64,000 nt of DNA from Odobenus rosmarus divergens (Eukaryota > Chordata > Mammalia > Carnivora > Odobenidae): positions 2,151,819 through 2,215,818 of the forward strand of contig NW_004450459.1 of NCBI RefSeq assembly GCF_000321225.1, written 5' to 3'. Below are positions 1 to 11,628 of this stretch, piece by piece (position 1 is the first letter of the stretch; every line of letters begins with the position of its first letter). The position numbers and the translations under genes are program-made. The notes beneath the pieces were generated by a model that saw nothing but the letters and a program-made list of their open reading frames with translations, made no database searches and was not told the DNA's origin.

Positions 1-420
1 TCTACCATAGTCCAGGCATTATGCTAGGCCCTTCATTTTCTGCTTTGAACAACTCCAGCAGGATCTGCTTGATTTTGCTCAAACAAAATTAGTCAGAATT
101 CTGATGAAGTTGATCTAGAGGAAAAAATCAGATGGATCTTTTAATTAAATGTTAGAAATATTTGTCTTTTTTCCATCAGAATTTATTATGCATGAAAACT
201 GACATGCTCTGCATTGAGGCAAATGAACACAGTAGAAAATGTATCAGAGGGACAATGCTGTGCTATTGTAGGAATCCAAAATTCATATTTGGCCTGTAGA
301 AGCTGGTCACTTCTGACTGGCTGTGTCTATTTTAGGCCATATGGGAGAAAAAGTGTATATTCTGGACATTAATGATAAATACTGCATTTCTGATTTGATT
401 GATGTAAAAATGTTCTAAGA

Positions 421-607
421 GGGGTGCCTGGGTGGCTCAGTCGATAAAACGTCTGACTCTTGATTTCAACTCAGGTCATGATCTCAGGGTCATTAGATCA
501 GACCCTGCACCCAGCATGGCGCCTGCTTGGGATTCTCTCTCTCCCTCACGCTCTGCCCCTCCCACTCACCTGCTCTCTCTTCCCCTCTCTTAAAAAGAAA
601 AAATATA
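421..607 (+). mobile_element. CAN-SINE (tRNA-Lys-derived)
   Basis: It has the CAN-SINE head GGGGTGCCTGGGTGGCTCAG, then a pyrimidine-rich body and an A-rich tail. Imperfect target duplications TGTTCTAAGA (411-420) and TGTTCGAAGA (608-617) flank it, which fixes both ends. The body is diverged (CTTGATTTCAACTCAGG form), so it belongs to an older subfamily than the copies at 8.2 or 45.7 kb. Confidence 0.9.
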
Positions 608-770
608 TGTTCGAAGAATGCTTGAAGCAGGTACACAAAAAAGGTACAAAGTTCTAAAATTACATGTTTACCTTGTGATTCCAATTCTATGTCTTCACTT
701 ACAAAGTCCTAGATTTTTTTGCCCATTTCTGTCAGATGAAGTGCAAAGCAAACTTTAAGATGAGATTTCC

Positions 771-879
771 TAGGGTGCCAGGATGGCTCTGTTGGTAGAA
801 CATGCAACTCTTGATCTCAGGATTGTGAGTTCAAGCCCCATATTGGGCCTAGAGCTTATTAAAAAAAAAAAAAAAAAAA
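771..879 (+). mobile_element. Short CAN-SINE, tRNA-like part plus A tail
   Basis: Only the tRNA-Lys-like part is present, running straight into a 19-base A tract at 861-879. The anticodon-stem-like CTCTTGATCTCAGG and the B-box-like GTTCAAGCCCC are visible. This is a short, older form without the CT-rich body. A functional tRNA is excluded by mismatches in the stems and the direct A tail. Confidence 0.8.
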
Positions 880-1100
880 GATTAGAATTCTTGTTGGAAG
901 GGCTTTTTCCTCCATGAAGGATCCTCCTTGTCCTAGTGAATGAGTGTCACGTTATAATTCAAAAGAAAAATATATTAAGGTAGGAGAACATGTGATCAGG
1001 TAGAAAAGGAACAAGTTAGTTTAGTAGCACAGTACTTACCGTAATTTAAGAAAATGAAGGGGATAGATTAATGTCTAGTGTAGATTGGCAAAAAAGTTTT

Positions 1101-1307
1101 TTCTTTTTTTTTATTTTAAGATTTTATTTATTTATTTGACAGAGAGAGAGAGATAGTGAGAGCAGGAACACAAGCAGGGGGAGTGGGAGAGGGAGAAGCA
1201 GGCTTCCCGCCGAGCAGGGAGCCCGATGCGGGGCTTGATCCCAGGACCCTGGGATCATGACCTGAGCCGAAGGCAGACGCCTAACGACTGAGCCACCCAG
1301 GTGCCCC
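1101..1307 (-). mobile_element. Full CAN-SINE, antisense
   Basis: On the plus strand it reads T tract, AGATTTTATTTATTTATTTG, GA repeat, body, then CCACCCAGGTGCCCC, the reverse complement of the SINE head. The target duplication TGGCAAAAAAGTTTT is perfect at 1086-1100 and 1308-1322, which fixes the boundaries and suggests a fairly recent insertion. Confidence 0.95.
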
Positions 1308-1322
1308 TGGCAAAAAAGTTTT

Positions 1323-2714
1323 ATGCTGAGATAGCTTTAGTAGTGGAGGTCTGAGGTGTGGCATTGGATCCCAAGTGTAAGTGTAGGCTAAACAGATCTA
1401 TGAGTGATATTTGCCTTGCGTGTGGAGTTGGGGAACGATAGCACTCACAGGGTACTTGCCCGCCTGAGTCTAATGGTATTTACATCATGCCAAAAAAGTG
1501 TCCAGAGTGTGAAATGAAAATAGGATTCCTAAAAATGAAAGGAAACCTGACTTAGCCCCCACAAAGTATGTAAAACATTGATTAGATAAAAGATGAGGTC
1601 TGTTATGGGAAGAGATAACTAATAGCTCTTGAAGGAAATTCTATACTCTAGTAATATTTGAAATTTGTGATCTTTGATGTAGTTGAAATAGCATGATACA
1701 AGAGGCTAATCATCAAATAAGTAATGAGATACACATAAATCAAAACAGGGAAAGTATACATTCCTATTTTCCAGAGATGTGTAAACCAACCATCACTGAT
1801 TAGTTCTGCTAAATCCAAGGTTTAAAATCTTGAATGCAAACACCATACAAGCCTAAGGTTTGAACAAATAATGCTCAGGCTCTTTTCCCATTTGTCTTTT
1901 GTTTTTATGCTGATTCCAAGTAAAGCTTTTTCCATAACTTGCCAGTCAGAAAATCTCTCTACCTCTCTCTTTCAGTTTAATTTAGTTTCTTTTATAAAAT
2001 GATTCTGAGATGAGATGTAATAGGAAACAAAGAGAAGGTAAATGAAATTAAATGACTAATCACCTAACTAAATTAGAGGCTTATCTCTCCGACTGGCTGA
2101 ATCTATTTTAGGCAACATTCCCTTCTAGTTGGTTAATACCTATGCATTTATGAGTTCAGTGTGTTTTGCAAAACAACAGTGCCACAATTAAACTTAATCT
2201 ATTTATTTCACAGCTAGCTAAGTAAAAACATTTAGGAAATAGATGTCCTTTACCATATTTTATGCTTTATGCACTTAAACTGGCTATTTTCTTAAGACGA
2301 GGAGATTATAAATGTGTATACACATTATGCAACATATGATGAATAACATTTCCAATCATCTCTAAGACTCAGACAGAATTTGTTCTATTTGTTCTGTGAA
2401 ACTTTTTTAAAAAAGTCAAGTTACAAAAGATGACAAGATAGCCAAGCCTAGTAAAATTACTTCTGTGCTCAACCTTCTCTCTGCATCATTCATTTCTTGA
2501 AGGGAGAAGGCACACATCCAACTTTTGAGAAGTTTTAGTTTTGTTGTGGAAAGTATGTTATTTCAGCCTCTTGAAGCAAGGAAAGCCTCAAGGAACAAAT
2601 CAAAGCACAGCTCTGAGATGCTGTTTCTTAGGGAAGAAATGGAAATGAGTTCTCCTCAAATTACTTAACTACTTCTCATAATATCAGCATACTGTAGCTA
2701 ATTTAGGAAAAAAT
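1323..2714. other. Unassigned AT-rich DNA
   Basis: I see no recognisable gene or repeat in this stretch. It has no long open frame and no CpG-rich segment. Confidence 0.5.
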
Positions 2715-2870
2715 GTATTGATGAATTTGATTAAATAAATATTTATTGAATATGTACCTCAGTATGTTCAAGGTACCAGGCAAGTACGGTAGAGGAATAC
2801 CAGGATAAACAAAAGACAGAATTTGCCATCAAAGATGTCACAGGCTGGTGGGGGACTTAGACATTTATAT
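2715..2870 (+). repeat. Possible L2-like fragment
   Basis: The sequence runs from AAATAAATATTTATTGAATA through ACCAGGCAAG to ATGTCACAGGCTGGTGGGGG. This resembles the widespread 'increase in body, then total lost in the middle' L2/MIR-type core (sequence about growth of a list ending in a G-run). It is strongly diverged, so the family is tentative. Confidence 0.35.
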
Positions 2871-3203
2871 AAATCTGTCTCTCCTCCAAAAATGTGATTA
2901 GGGTAAACAAAATAACCAGAGAAGTAGGATCAGAGAATCATCTTACTCGAGATAAATTTATCTAGTGGGAGGCAGATGTGGACTTTGACCCCAGGTTTTC
3001 AATTTCAGAGGTACATTTTCACAAATCAGAAAATACTTTTTAGGCATGTATTAGTGTTGAAAGGAGCCCCCTTAAATGGGAGTGGGGAGATGAAGGTTAA
3101 GCTGTGGAGGAGGGAAACAATGGAATTAGAAGACATTATTCCAGTTCCATTGTTTACTGGGAACTATAATTAAAGAACAACTCCAATTTAAAGTTTATTT
3201 ATT

Positions 3204-3389
3204 GGGGTGCCTGGGTGACTCAGTCAGTTAAGTGTCTGACTTCGGCTCAGGTCATGATTTCAGGGTCCTGGAATGGAGCCTCATGATGGGCTCTGTCCTC
3301 AGTGAGGATCTGTTCGTCTCTCTCCCTCTTCTCTCTGCTCCTCCCCCTGCTCATGCTCTTTCTCAAATAAATAAAATCTTTTTTAAAAC
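3204..3389 (+). mobile_element. CAN-SINE
   Basis: It starts with GGGGTGCCTGGGTGACTCAG and ends with CAAATAAATAAAATC plus T/A sequence. The left flank AAGTTTATTTATT and the right sequence CAGTTTTTTTATTTATT look like an imperfect target duplication. It directly abuts the next antisense SINE. Confidence 0.85.
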
Positions 3390-3705
3390 AGTTTTTTTAT
3401 TTATTTTTAAGTAATCTCTACTCCCAACGTGGGGCTCCAACTCACGACTCAGATCAAGAGTCACATGCTTGGGGCGCCTGGGTGGCTCAGTCGTTAAGTG
3501 TCTGCCTTCGGCTCAGGTCATGATCCCAGGGTCCTGGGATCAAGCCCCACATTGGGCTCCCTGCTCCATGGGAAGCCTGCTTCTCCCTCTCCCACTGCCC
3601 CTGCTTGTGTTCCCTCTCTCGCTGTCTCTCTCTCTTTCAAATAAATAAAAATTAAAAGAAAAATAAAGAGTCACATGCTCTTCAGACTGAGCCAGCCAGG
3701 TACCC
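3390..3705 (-). mobile_element. Short CAN-SINE split by a younger SINE
   Basis: The left part (about 3390-3469) and right part (3680-3705) together make one short antisense SINE: AAGTAATCTCTACTCCCAACGT, then later GACTGAGCCAGCCAGG. A full-length plus-strand SINE at 3470-3665 interrupts it, flanked by AAGAGTCACATGCT. It is the oldest of the three elements here. Confidence 0.85.
3470..3665 (+). mobile_element. CAN-SINE nested inside an older SINE
   Basis: It starts GGGGCGCCTGGGTGGCTCAG and ends in CAAATAAATAAAA. The 14-bp target duplication AAGAGTCACATGCT is perfect at 3456-3469 and 3666-3679, and lies within the older host SINE. The sequence is close to the young arctoid type. Confidence 0.95.
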
Positions 3706-3718
3706 AGGGAATAATTCT

Positions 3719-3934
3719 TTTTTTTTTTTTTTTAAAGATTTTATTTATTTACTTGACAGAGAGAGAGGGGGGAGAGAGAGAGAGAGAGAGGGAACCCAAG
3801 CAAGGGGAGTGGGAGAGGGAGAAGCAGGCTTCCTGCGGAGCAGGGAACCCGATGCGGGGCTTGATCCCAGGACCCTGGGACCATGACCTGAGCCGAAGGC
3901 AGACGCTTAACGACTGAGCCACCCAGGTGCCCCA
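3719..3934 (-). mobile_element. Young CAN-SINE, antisense, with GA tract
   Basis: It has a T tract, AAGATTTTATTTATTTACTT, a long GA/GGGGGAGA tract, the standard body and the head complement ending CCACCCAGGTGCCCC. The target duplication CCCAGGGAATAATTCT is perfect (3703-3718, 3935-3950). It inserted at the right end of the short SINE at 3390-3705. Confidence 0.95.
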
Positions 3935-4129
3935 CCCAGGGAATAATTCTAATTTATAAGCAAGAAAGTGGTAGCAGGCTATATACTTATAGTATTTTGT
4001 CATTCTAAGGTGTATTTTTTGTATAGTTTAATATTTCTGAATTCAAGATTCATCTTACAATTAACATTTATATTTAATGTAAAGCTGTTATTAGATTGAT
4101 GTTACTCCTTAGAATCAATGACATTTTTA

Positions 4130-4338
4130 AATGGAGTTTTTTTTCTTTTTTTTAAGATTTTATTTATTTATTTGAGAGAGAGAATGAAAGAGAGAGAGCA
4201 CAAGAGGGGGGAGGGTCAGAGGGAGAAGTAGACTCCCTGCTGAGCAGGGAGCCCAATGAGGGACTCGATCTTGGGACTCCAGGATCATGACCTGAGCCAA
4301 AGGCAGTCGCTTAACCAACTAAGCCACCCAGGCGCCCG
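4130..4338 (-). mobile_element. CAN-SINE, antisense (first of three in a row)
   Basis: It runs from a T-rich tract and AAGATTTTATTTATTTATTT to AAGCCACCCAGGCGCCC. The sequence AATCAATGACATTTTT occurs before it (4113-4128) and after it (4339-4354). It is older than the neighbour to its right, which inserted into the second copy of this target. Confidence 0.85.
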
Positions 4339-4355
4339 AATCAATGACATTTTTT

Positions 4356-4516
4356 AAAAAAGATTTTATTTATTTGTCAGAGAGAGAGCTGCAGGCAGAG
4401 GGAGAAGCAGGCTCCCCACTGAGCAAGGAGCCCAACGCGGGGCTCGATCCCAGGACCCTGAGATCATCACCTGAGCCGAAGGCAGACGCTTAACGACTGA
4501 GCCACCCAGGCGCCCC
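4356..4516 (-). mobile_element. CAN-SINE, antisense (second of three)
   Basis: It runs from AAAAAAGATTTTATTTATTT to GCCACCCAGGCGCCCC and has a shortened GA tract. CAATGACATTTTT precedes it and CAATGACATCTTT follows it, so it used the target already duplicated by the SINE at 4130-4338. Confidence 0.85.
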
Positions 4517-4532
4517 ACAATGACATCTTTTT

Positions 4533-4742
4533 TTATAAAGACTTATTTATTCATTTTAGAGAGAGCGCACACACACACACACACGCAAACGGGGAGAGGG
4601 GCAGAGGAAGAGGGAGAATCCCAAAGCAGACTCCACGCTGAGTGTGGGGAGCCCAATGTGGGGCTCGATCCCAGGACCATGACCGTAACCTGAGCTGAAA
4701 CCAAGAGCCGGCAGCTCAACCGACTGCACAACCCAGGGGCCC
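4533..4742 (-). mobile_element. CAN-SINE, antisense, with CA repeat (third of three)
   Basis: It runs from TTTATAAAGACTTATTTATT to the degraded head complement CACAACCCAGGGGCCCC. A short CA microsatellite (about 4567-4584) has formed in the region where GA repeats usually lie. It is more diverged than its two neighbours. Confidence 0.8.
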
Positions 4743-4796
4743 CTATGAATACTGGCAACTTGGATGAAGAAACCTTGCTTCTGTTGCCCACTGACC

Positions 4797-4975
4797 ATGT
4801 GATCTGGGCTCTTTGAGGCTTATCTCAACTTTCTCATCTATAAAATGGGAGTGAGAGTACCTCAGAGTTTATGAAGATTAAATGAGATGATGTATGTAAG
4901 TCACTTAACAGTGCCTGCCACACTAGACCCGTGGCTAAATGCAATCATAATTATGGTCGTTATTCTTGCTGTTGA
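4797..4975 (+). repeat. MIR (tRNA-core SINE) fragment
   Basis: TCTCATCTATAAAATGGG, then GAAGATTAAATGAGATGATG and CAGTGCCTGCCACA follow the order of the MIR core and 3' half. It is an ancient repeat shared by placental mammals. Confidence 0.8.
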
Positions 4976-5628
4976 GCTTTACCTGTTCACACGGTGAGCA
5001 TCTTTCATGGTGAAGCACCTGTAACTTAACTCTGTCAGAATTTCATCATCATACACGAACCATGACCATATTTCAGTCACAAGCCTACTTCTTGAAAGAA
5101 AAGGAAAGATGAGGCAAATTAGAGGGAAGGGTTGCCAAATGTTGAAAACCTTCTCTGGGAATGTAACCTCTAGGAGAGGAGCTAACCTGAAAGCACACAG
5201 ATGCATCATGAAAACACATCAATTTTCTATTCTGTGGAAGGGAGAGCAAATTGTGGCTTCTCATCACTGAATTCAATAATGACAATGATATGATGACAGT
5301 TATCTGATGACAATGGCGGCTATGAATGGGGAGAAAGTCTTCAGAAGAAAAACAATTATAATTAGACCACAAGAAGGAGGGTGGAAGAATGCAGAAAGTA
5401 GAGGGCTACATACGGTATTGTCGAGGTTACCTAGCAACAGGGTAACATTTTTTTTGTTGTTGTTGTTAGAAAATGGCAAAATAGAATATCAAGAATAGGA
5501 TGCAACACTGAGCTCAGGAGGGCTAACATGCATGACTATTATCAGTGAGGTTATAATTACATTCACAGCAACATCAATATAAATGATGATTTGTGGCACA
5601 TGCTGCAGGGGATTGTTGCATAAACAGA
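4976..5628. other. Unassigned DNA
   Basis: No gene or clear repeat is seen. A short GTT run lies at about 5453-5467. Confidence 0.4.
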
Positions 5629-5650
5629 TGTGTGTGTGTGTGTGTGTGTG
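5629..5650. repeat. (TG)n microsatellite
   Basis: There are eleven uninterrupted TG units. Confidence 0.95.
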
Positions 5651-7054
5651 ATAATTTTATAGCCATGTCCATAGGAAGGAGGAATAACCCAAATATAAAG
5701 AATGTAGATGGTATGGGGAAAAATTTCAGGTACCACCCCCAACTGGAATGTGCAAGACAAAAACTTTAACTCAAGGAGACATTCTGTATAAACCAGATGT
5801 GAGTTGGCTAAATATGAGGCTTTTCCTGGTCATATTTACATTTTAAGAGGCGACTCCTGAAATGAATTCTGTGAAGTTGTAAGGTAGAGGGGTAGGTATT
5901 TCGGCACCTGCAAGACAGATATTTTTGAAGTAGAGACTCTGCAGCTGCTGAGACGGTTTTACAGCATGCAGACCATCTGTTCTCCTGTCCAAGGTCAGTG
6001 TGCACAGATGACAAACTGCCCTCCTTCAGAACAGGCTACTACAATCTGCTGCCTCGTCTAGAGAAAGGCATCCGCTCTCTGTCAATCCAAACCAGCACGA
6101 GGAAAATTATTCAAATCAATCAATTAAAAAACAAACTTACATAATGTATTTGCCACCTAGCTTTGTTCTGTTTTCCTGGTTGGGTTCATAACCAAGGGAG
6201 TTAACGTTCTTTAAAATGCAAATAATTCAAGTTTTTAATCTTTGAAGACCTTGCTAAATAGACAATAAGTAAAGTTCTACCAGGTGTGTAGTTCATGAAA
6301 GCTTTTAGAAGGGAAGCGTTTGACAAATTCCAGAGTTAAGTCAAAAGGAGCTCGTGAAGAGGATGACCCCCTCACCTCCATAGATACCACGAGATCTTTG
6401 ACAGTGCCAAACCAACATTTGCTGATGTGTTCCCAAACCTCCCACATTCAGGCACAGTAGAAGTAAGCAAATGGCCAAATCATTCAGGAAGAAAGTGAAC
6501 TATGTCCTCTCAATTTCAGCCTGGGGCTGAGCCCCAGGGTCTCCTGAGTCTTAAAACCTTCACCTTCATTATTCTTTGGCTCTTTCTTCACTGTGTTAAA
6601 ACAAATACGACTGAATTCTCTTAATTCTTGTCTAGAAGGGCACTAGGCACACACCCTCTTCAGTCAGCCGGGATAAATAGCCACCCTGTCTTCCCCAAAA
6701 AGGTCTAGCTCACTGAGTCTCTCCATCTGGAAAATATTGTTCACTGCTTAAAGTATCCCTCCAACTGTGCACGACTGGCAGGAATTCCTGCTGCTTAGAC
6801 TTTTGGTATTTATTGGGAGAACACCGAATCCTGGTGCAAGGATGTCCAGAGGGAGTACTGGAAAATCCTTTTGAGCTTCACAGCTGGGCTCCCTTTCCAG
6901 ACTTTGCAGCTGGCTTTCTATTTGGGCAGTGTTCCTTACTTACCTTCTGTCTGTCGGGATGGAGAAGCCAACTCCTCTGGGTGGTCTTCGGATCTTCAAG
7001 TTCTTCTGCCAGCTTCTACTTTCATGAGAAGAATTCTTGAGTTGATCCGTTCTT
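5651..7054. other. Unassigned, higher-complexity DNA
   Basis: No gene or interspersed repeat is recognised. Two overlapping frames of 75 and 61 residues at 6813-7056 resemble nothing I know and have no clear splice context. Confidence 0.4.
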
Positions 7055-7072
7055 AAAAGCTTTCAAGTTGCT

Positions 7073-7268
7073 GGGATGCCTGGGTGGCTCGGTTGGTTAA
7101 GCGACTGCCTTCGGCTCAGGTCATGATCCTGGAGTCCCAGGACTGAGACCCACATCAGGCTCCCTGCTCAGCAGGGAGTCTGCTTCTCCCTCTGACCCTC
7201 CCCCTTCTCATGTGCTCTCTCTCTCTCTCTTATCCTCTTTCAAATAAATAAATAAAATCTTAAAAAAA
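7073..7268 (+). mobile_element. CAN-SINE with perfect 18-bp target duplication
   Basis: The head GGATGCCTGGGTGGCTCGG, the CT-rich body and the AAATAAATAAATAAAATC tail are all present. AAAAGCTTTCAAGTTGCT flanks it exactly (7055-7072, 7269-7286). The site is TCTT/AAAA, a good L1 endonuclease target. Confidence 0.97.
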
Positions 7269-7326
7269 AAAAGCTTTCAAGTTGCTATCAATTCATTAAT
7301 GCTCCATCCTAAGTATGGTAGGTTTA

Positions 7327-7350
7327 ACACACACACACACACACACACAC
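7327..7350. repeat. (AC)n microsatellite
   Basis: There are twelve uninterrupted AC units, 40 bp after the right target copy of the neighbouring SINE. Confidence 0.95.
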
Positions 7351-8196
7351 AAAATGCATTAAATGGGTATCGTCTAACTCCAAGAAAGTGGCATTGTTAA
7401 ATTTAAAACAATTTTATTTGTAGGAGCTATGGAAAGAGAATTAAAATTAGATTTTTTTGAGCATTTAACTGAAATTTTAGTGGACCTTAAACGCATTCCT
7501 AAAACTCTTCCTGGTGTCAAAGTTCTGAAAGGTAGTTAGATTTTATAAGAGACAGCAAGAGTTGTCTTTCCAACATCTTCCCTAACTCCTTCATACTATT
7601 CTGGGTATTCTTGCATTTCCAGGTCCAGGTCCAGGGCCTAGCCATGATATATTTAAACCAATTAGGGTAATTGGATAACTCAGGCCTAAGTAATCAGCAC
7701 ATGGAATTTTCCTTGTCAGGTGGTTGGGGGAAGCATGTCTCTTCTCTAGTTTTAGATGTGAATGCGGAGCAGGTGGCTCTGGTTGATGTCGGCAGCCATC
7801 ATGGGAAGCCAACCTGGGGGCAAAGCGGATGATTGAGGCAAGGTAGACGCAAAGCACCATTTCTCACAGGGTGTGTACCCTGACTGAATGTCGCCTCAAC
7901 CCCCACACAATTGCTGAACTTTTGAGTCAAAAATTCCCATTTATTGTTTAATTCAGTTTGGACTGAATTTTTTGATACTGGCATCCAAAAGAATTTCAGC
8001 TGACATAAATTAAGCTGAGTATCCACAAATTTCTTCAGCCTTCTGGGGTAATTCTTTCTTTTAAAATCATAATTCAGGCTCTCATCCTGGGAGACAGGTA
8101 GAAGTACTATGCGTTTTCCAGCTGCCTTGAGGATGGCCAGGGTGTGATTCTTTCTGTGGTTCTCTTGTTACCTTTTCTTGTGGCTGGGCCCACTCT
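7351..8196. other. Unassigned DNA
   Basis: No recognisable gene or repeat. Short antisense frames at 7591-8026 lack similarity that I can name. Confidence 0.4.
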
Positions 8197-8215
8197 CATC
8201 ATCTAAGTTTTCTTT

Positions 8216-8408
8216 TCTTTTTTTTTTTTTAAAGATTTTATTTATCTGATAGACACATCCAGAGAGGGAACACAAGCAGGGGGAGTGGGAGAGGGAGAAG
8301 CAGGCTTCCCGCGGAGCAGGGAGCCCGATGTGGGGCTCGATCCCAGGACCCTGGGATCATGACCTGAGCCGAAGGCAGACGCCCAACAACTGAGCCACCC
8401 AGGCGCCC
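8216..8408 (-). mobile_element. Young CAN-SINE, antisense, 19-bp target duplication
   Basis: T tract, AAAGATTTTATTTATCTG, body and CCACCCAGGCGCCC are complete. CATCATCTAAGTTTTCTTT is perfect on both sides (8197-8215, 8409-8427). The intact duplication and the sequence close to the young arctoid type point to a recent insertion. Confidence 0.97.
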
Positions 8409-8427
8409 CATCATCTAAGTTTTCTTT

Positions 8428-10164
8428 CACTTTTCCTCTTTAGTTTCAAGATGACGACTCTGCTATTTCTTACAACTACAATCCCAACCCGGAAGTTCCA
8501 AATTAGTGATTATAATTACCTCTACATTTAGGGAAGGCAGACTTTTATTTAATTATGGAGAGAATTATTGTCTCTCCATAACACCTCATTGCCTGAATAT
8601 TCTCCCACTCCACCCAAACACCATTCCAGCAGCAAGTTTTGGGCCTTATCTTGCCTAAGCCGAAATTCATTAAAATATTTTTCCAGAGAAATGGACAATT
8701 GTCCCCAAAGAAGTTGCTGCCATCCCCACTAATAAAGAACGCACTTCAGTTTTCTATGCTATTATATATATAAATACTGTGCAAGAAATAATGAATATGG
8801 CTGAAATTTTTCTAATGCCTAAAACTGCTTTCTTTATTTTAAATAATAATAAATAAAATTTGACAAAACTAGTAGAAGCTATGAACTATGTCTTGTTGCC
8901 TAACTTACAGCACAGTGCAATGAATACTCAGAGGTTTAATAAATATGATTTACTATTTAGATATGAAGCCAGTAAAACAGATTTCTTATTTTATTGGAAT
9001 CCTCTTCTGGATATAATTTAGCAGACAATTCTTTCTATACTTTCTATTACGTTATTTTTTTCATTAAGAAAGGCTTTAGTTAAGTCTCCCTACTCATCAA
9101 AAGCTTCTTCATTTGATTCATTTTGCATTTCATCAGTGAAGGTCTAGGCAAGTAAGCATCATTGGGGAAGTATTTGAATGTGGAAGATATGATTAATATT
9201 ATGTTTTAATTAAGTTACATTGACATTCATAATAGATCTCTGTCTGGCTAGTAAGAACTAATATTTTCTTGGATAAAGAGCAATATAAACTATAGACAGA
9301 CAGTGATCAACTACTAGGGCTTGGTTTTTGCACTTCAGATAAAATGGATCATATTCTACAAGGAAATTATAGAACTAATTGTGAGGAGTAATGATGCTCT
9401 GGAAAAAAAAAGATTCTCAGCTGGCGGTGATTATAACAGTTACTGATAGATCTAGAATTTTTAAAACTAAAACTTTCCATGAGTGGGTTGCATTTTTACA
9501 TTATGATTTTCTCTTCAGGAGCCTCCACGATTAAGCAGCTTCCAAAATAAGTCAATGTGCAAAAAGGACATGAAGTGAGAGGATCAGACGCCATTTGGGC
9601 TCATGGTGGAGATCATTCCAATGGGTCTACTTCTAAGCATCAACAGAGCTCAACTCAACCCAGCCCCAGTACACAGAGCATCTTCTTTCCCTACAGCCAT
9701 TAACTAATTCTAGGCAGTACAAACAAGTGGAATTGCAGGAGAGCATGGGGTTTCCAGGCTTAGCACACTGTGCTCTCATGTCATCTCTATCTTTCCCACA
9801 CCCCCCACCGCGCACAAATTCATTGAGTCTTTGCTAACATATTTTTATGCATACACTCTCTACCGTGACCAATTTGTTACAGAAACATGGCTATTTTTTG
9901 TTCCTCAAACATACCAAACTTGACCTTGCTTCAGGGCCTTTTGGTAGCGGTCCACCCCCTGGAAGTCTTCCTGTAAGGCTTTCAAGGCTAACTCCTATTC
10001 AGGTCTTGGAGCAAAGACCACAACCCTGGAGACCCTGTGCCTCATAATTCATCCTCAGGTTACTCACTTTCCCCACTGACAATTATATCATCTTCTTATT
10101 TCTTTTTCTGTAATTAACCAAAATCATCTTTGCTTGTTGTGTTAATTGTCTCCTCTCTTACATT
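8428..10164. other. Unassigned AT-rich DNA
   Basis: No gene or named repeat is seen. The stretch around 8760-9300 is especially AT-rich. Confidence 0.45.
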
Positions 10165-10287
10165 CTAGAAGTCAGTTTCCCCAAAGCAGAGACCTTATTT
10201 GTTCTTTTTCCTTCTATATCCCTACCCTCTAGAAGGTACTGAAAAATATTTGATGAATAAATTTAAAAAGTGAATGAATGAATGAAT
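10165..10287 (+). repeat. L2-like 3' end with GAAT repeat
   Basis: GCAGAGACCTTATTTGTTC, ATATCCCTACCCTCTAGAAGG and ATATTTGATGAATAAAT follow the order of the L2 3' end (regular 'summary' motif of CCTAG, then AATAAATATTTG). It ends in a short GAAT repeat at about 10272-10288. Confidence 0.6.
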
Positions 10288-11458
10288 GGAGGTAAAAATG
10301 AAATTATGGAGAGAAAAATCACAAAAGTGCATCTTTAGAAAGAAGGAAAGGGTATCCCTGCACTTAGTCTTTAGTGATAATGAAAGCTTTATAAATTGGT
10401 TTTATGTCTGGGATTATAGGAACTTCCTTCTCCCCTTCCTCAATGCTGCTTTCTCCCCCCACACCCCCACTGCTTTCTTGAGTTACTGACCAGTTACCTT
10501 GTTGCAAGGATGGAGCCTGGGAGATTCACCCTAGCACAAGAAAAACCCAATCAATTGGATTTCTCTTTCCCCTCAATATATTCTGGCACCAGAACAAATG
10601 GTGGAACTACTCAACCATACATCGCTCTGTAGTGGGCAAATGATCGGAAAACACACAAAGCTTACAGAGCGGTAGGCCTCCCATTTAAGACTTCTGGAGC
10701 ATTCTACCGCTTTTCCAATCTCCTGCACTTGTACTTTTTAAAAGGGAATATATTGGAGTATTCTTTTTGGCTGTTAGCTCCACTCCTTGAGGCATGTAAG
10801 TCATTTTTAATATTTGTCTAGAATACCTATTGATTTTTAGGCAAGGAAACGTGTGTTTTGCTCTTTTACCTTGATTTCCTTAAGTCCTAGATGTCATAAC
10901 ACCAAGGAAATGATCAGATGTGAGTGCTTGCTTGCACAAATCACTTCTCTCTACCTGTACATGCTTTGCACACTCAGGGTTTATGTTAGTAGGAACAGGC
11001 ACCAGAATATGGGGGAAACCCTGGGAAAACTCACCAGAATGTGGCGGGAATAGTTGAACATGTATGTGTATATGTAGGAACATTTATTTTCTGTCTTATT
11101 ACAAAAAGATTTAAAGCAGTTGATACTAAAAGGCACAAACAAACTCTCATCTTCCGTTAGACCACCAAAATAAAGGATGGCGGGAACATAGAACGTTGTT
11201 AGGAAATGTGATTTTCTGTGTCTGAGTGATTCGTCCATTTACCCATCCAACCATCTGTTTATCAAAGCAATGCTCTAAGCATTGGAAATGCAGTTTCTTG
11301 CCCACGTCATACTGTTGGAAGAAGAACTGGGAATGAAAACTAACTAGTGTGACTGTAGAATCCATGAACAAAGATACTTCTTCGAAACTGTCAGCCCCAT
11401 TCACAAAGAGGACCTCAAAAGTAGCCGAAGAGAACCCCAAAGGCTCTGAGTCTACATC
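10288..11458. other. Unassigned DNA
   Basis: No gene or clear repeat is seen. A 107-residue antisense frame at 11147-11470 overlaps the MER5A-like element at its upstream edge and looks incidental. Confidence 0.4.
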
Positions 11459-11628
11459 AGTGCTTCTCAAACTTTAAGGTGCATAAGCATTCTGTAGGGA
11501 ATCTTGTTAGACTGTGGATTCTGACTCAGTAGTTAGGGGTGGGGCCAGAGACACTGCCTTTCTTACATGCTCTCTGTAATGCTGACGCTGCTGGTCTGTG
11601 CACCTTGAGGAACAAGGGCTTCAGTAAG
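11459..11628 (+). mobile_element. MER5A-like hAT DNA transposon remnant
   Basis: CAGTGCTTCTCAAACTTTAA, GGATTCTGACTCAGTAG, GGGGTGGGGCCAGAGA and GATGCTGACGCTGCTGGTCT-like sequence are in the MER5A order, near full length at about 170 bp. It is non-autonomous with no transposase, and ancient in placental mammals. Confidence 0.75.

Noticed and set aside
771..860. tRNA-Lys gene candidate
   Set aside because: The tRNA-like part is the head of a SINE with mismatched stems and a direct A tail; the same applies to all other tRNA-like hits.
314..2113. Short similar words GACTGGCTG..TCTATTTTAGGC at 314-336 and 2091-2113
   Set aside because: Only 23 bases with two mismatches and unrelated flanks; could be chance.
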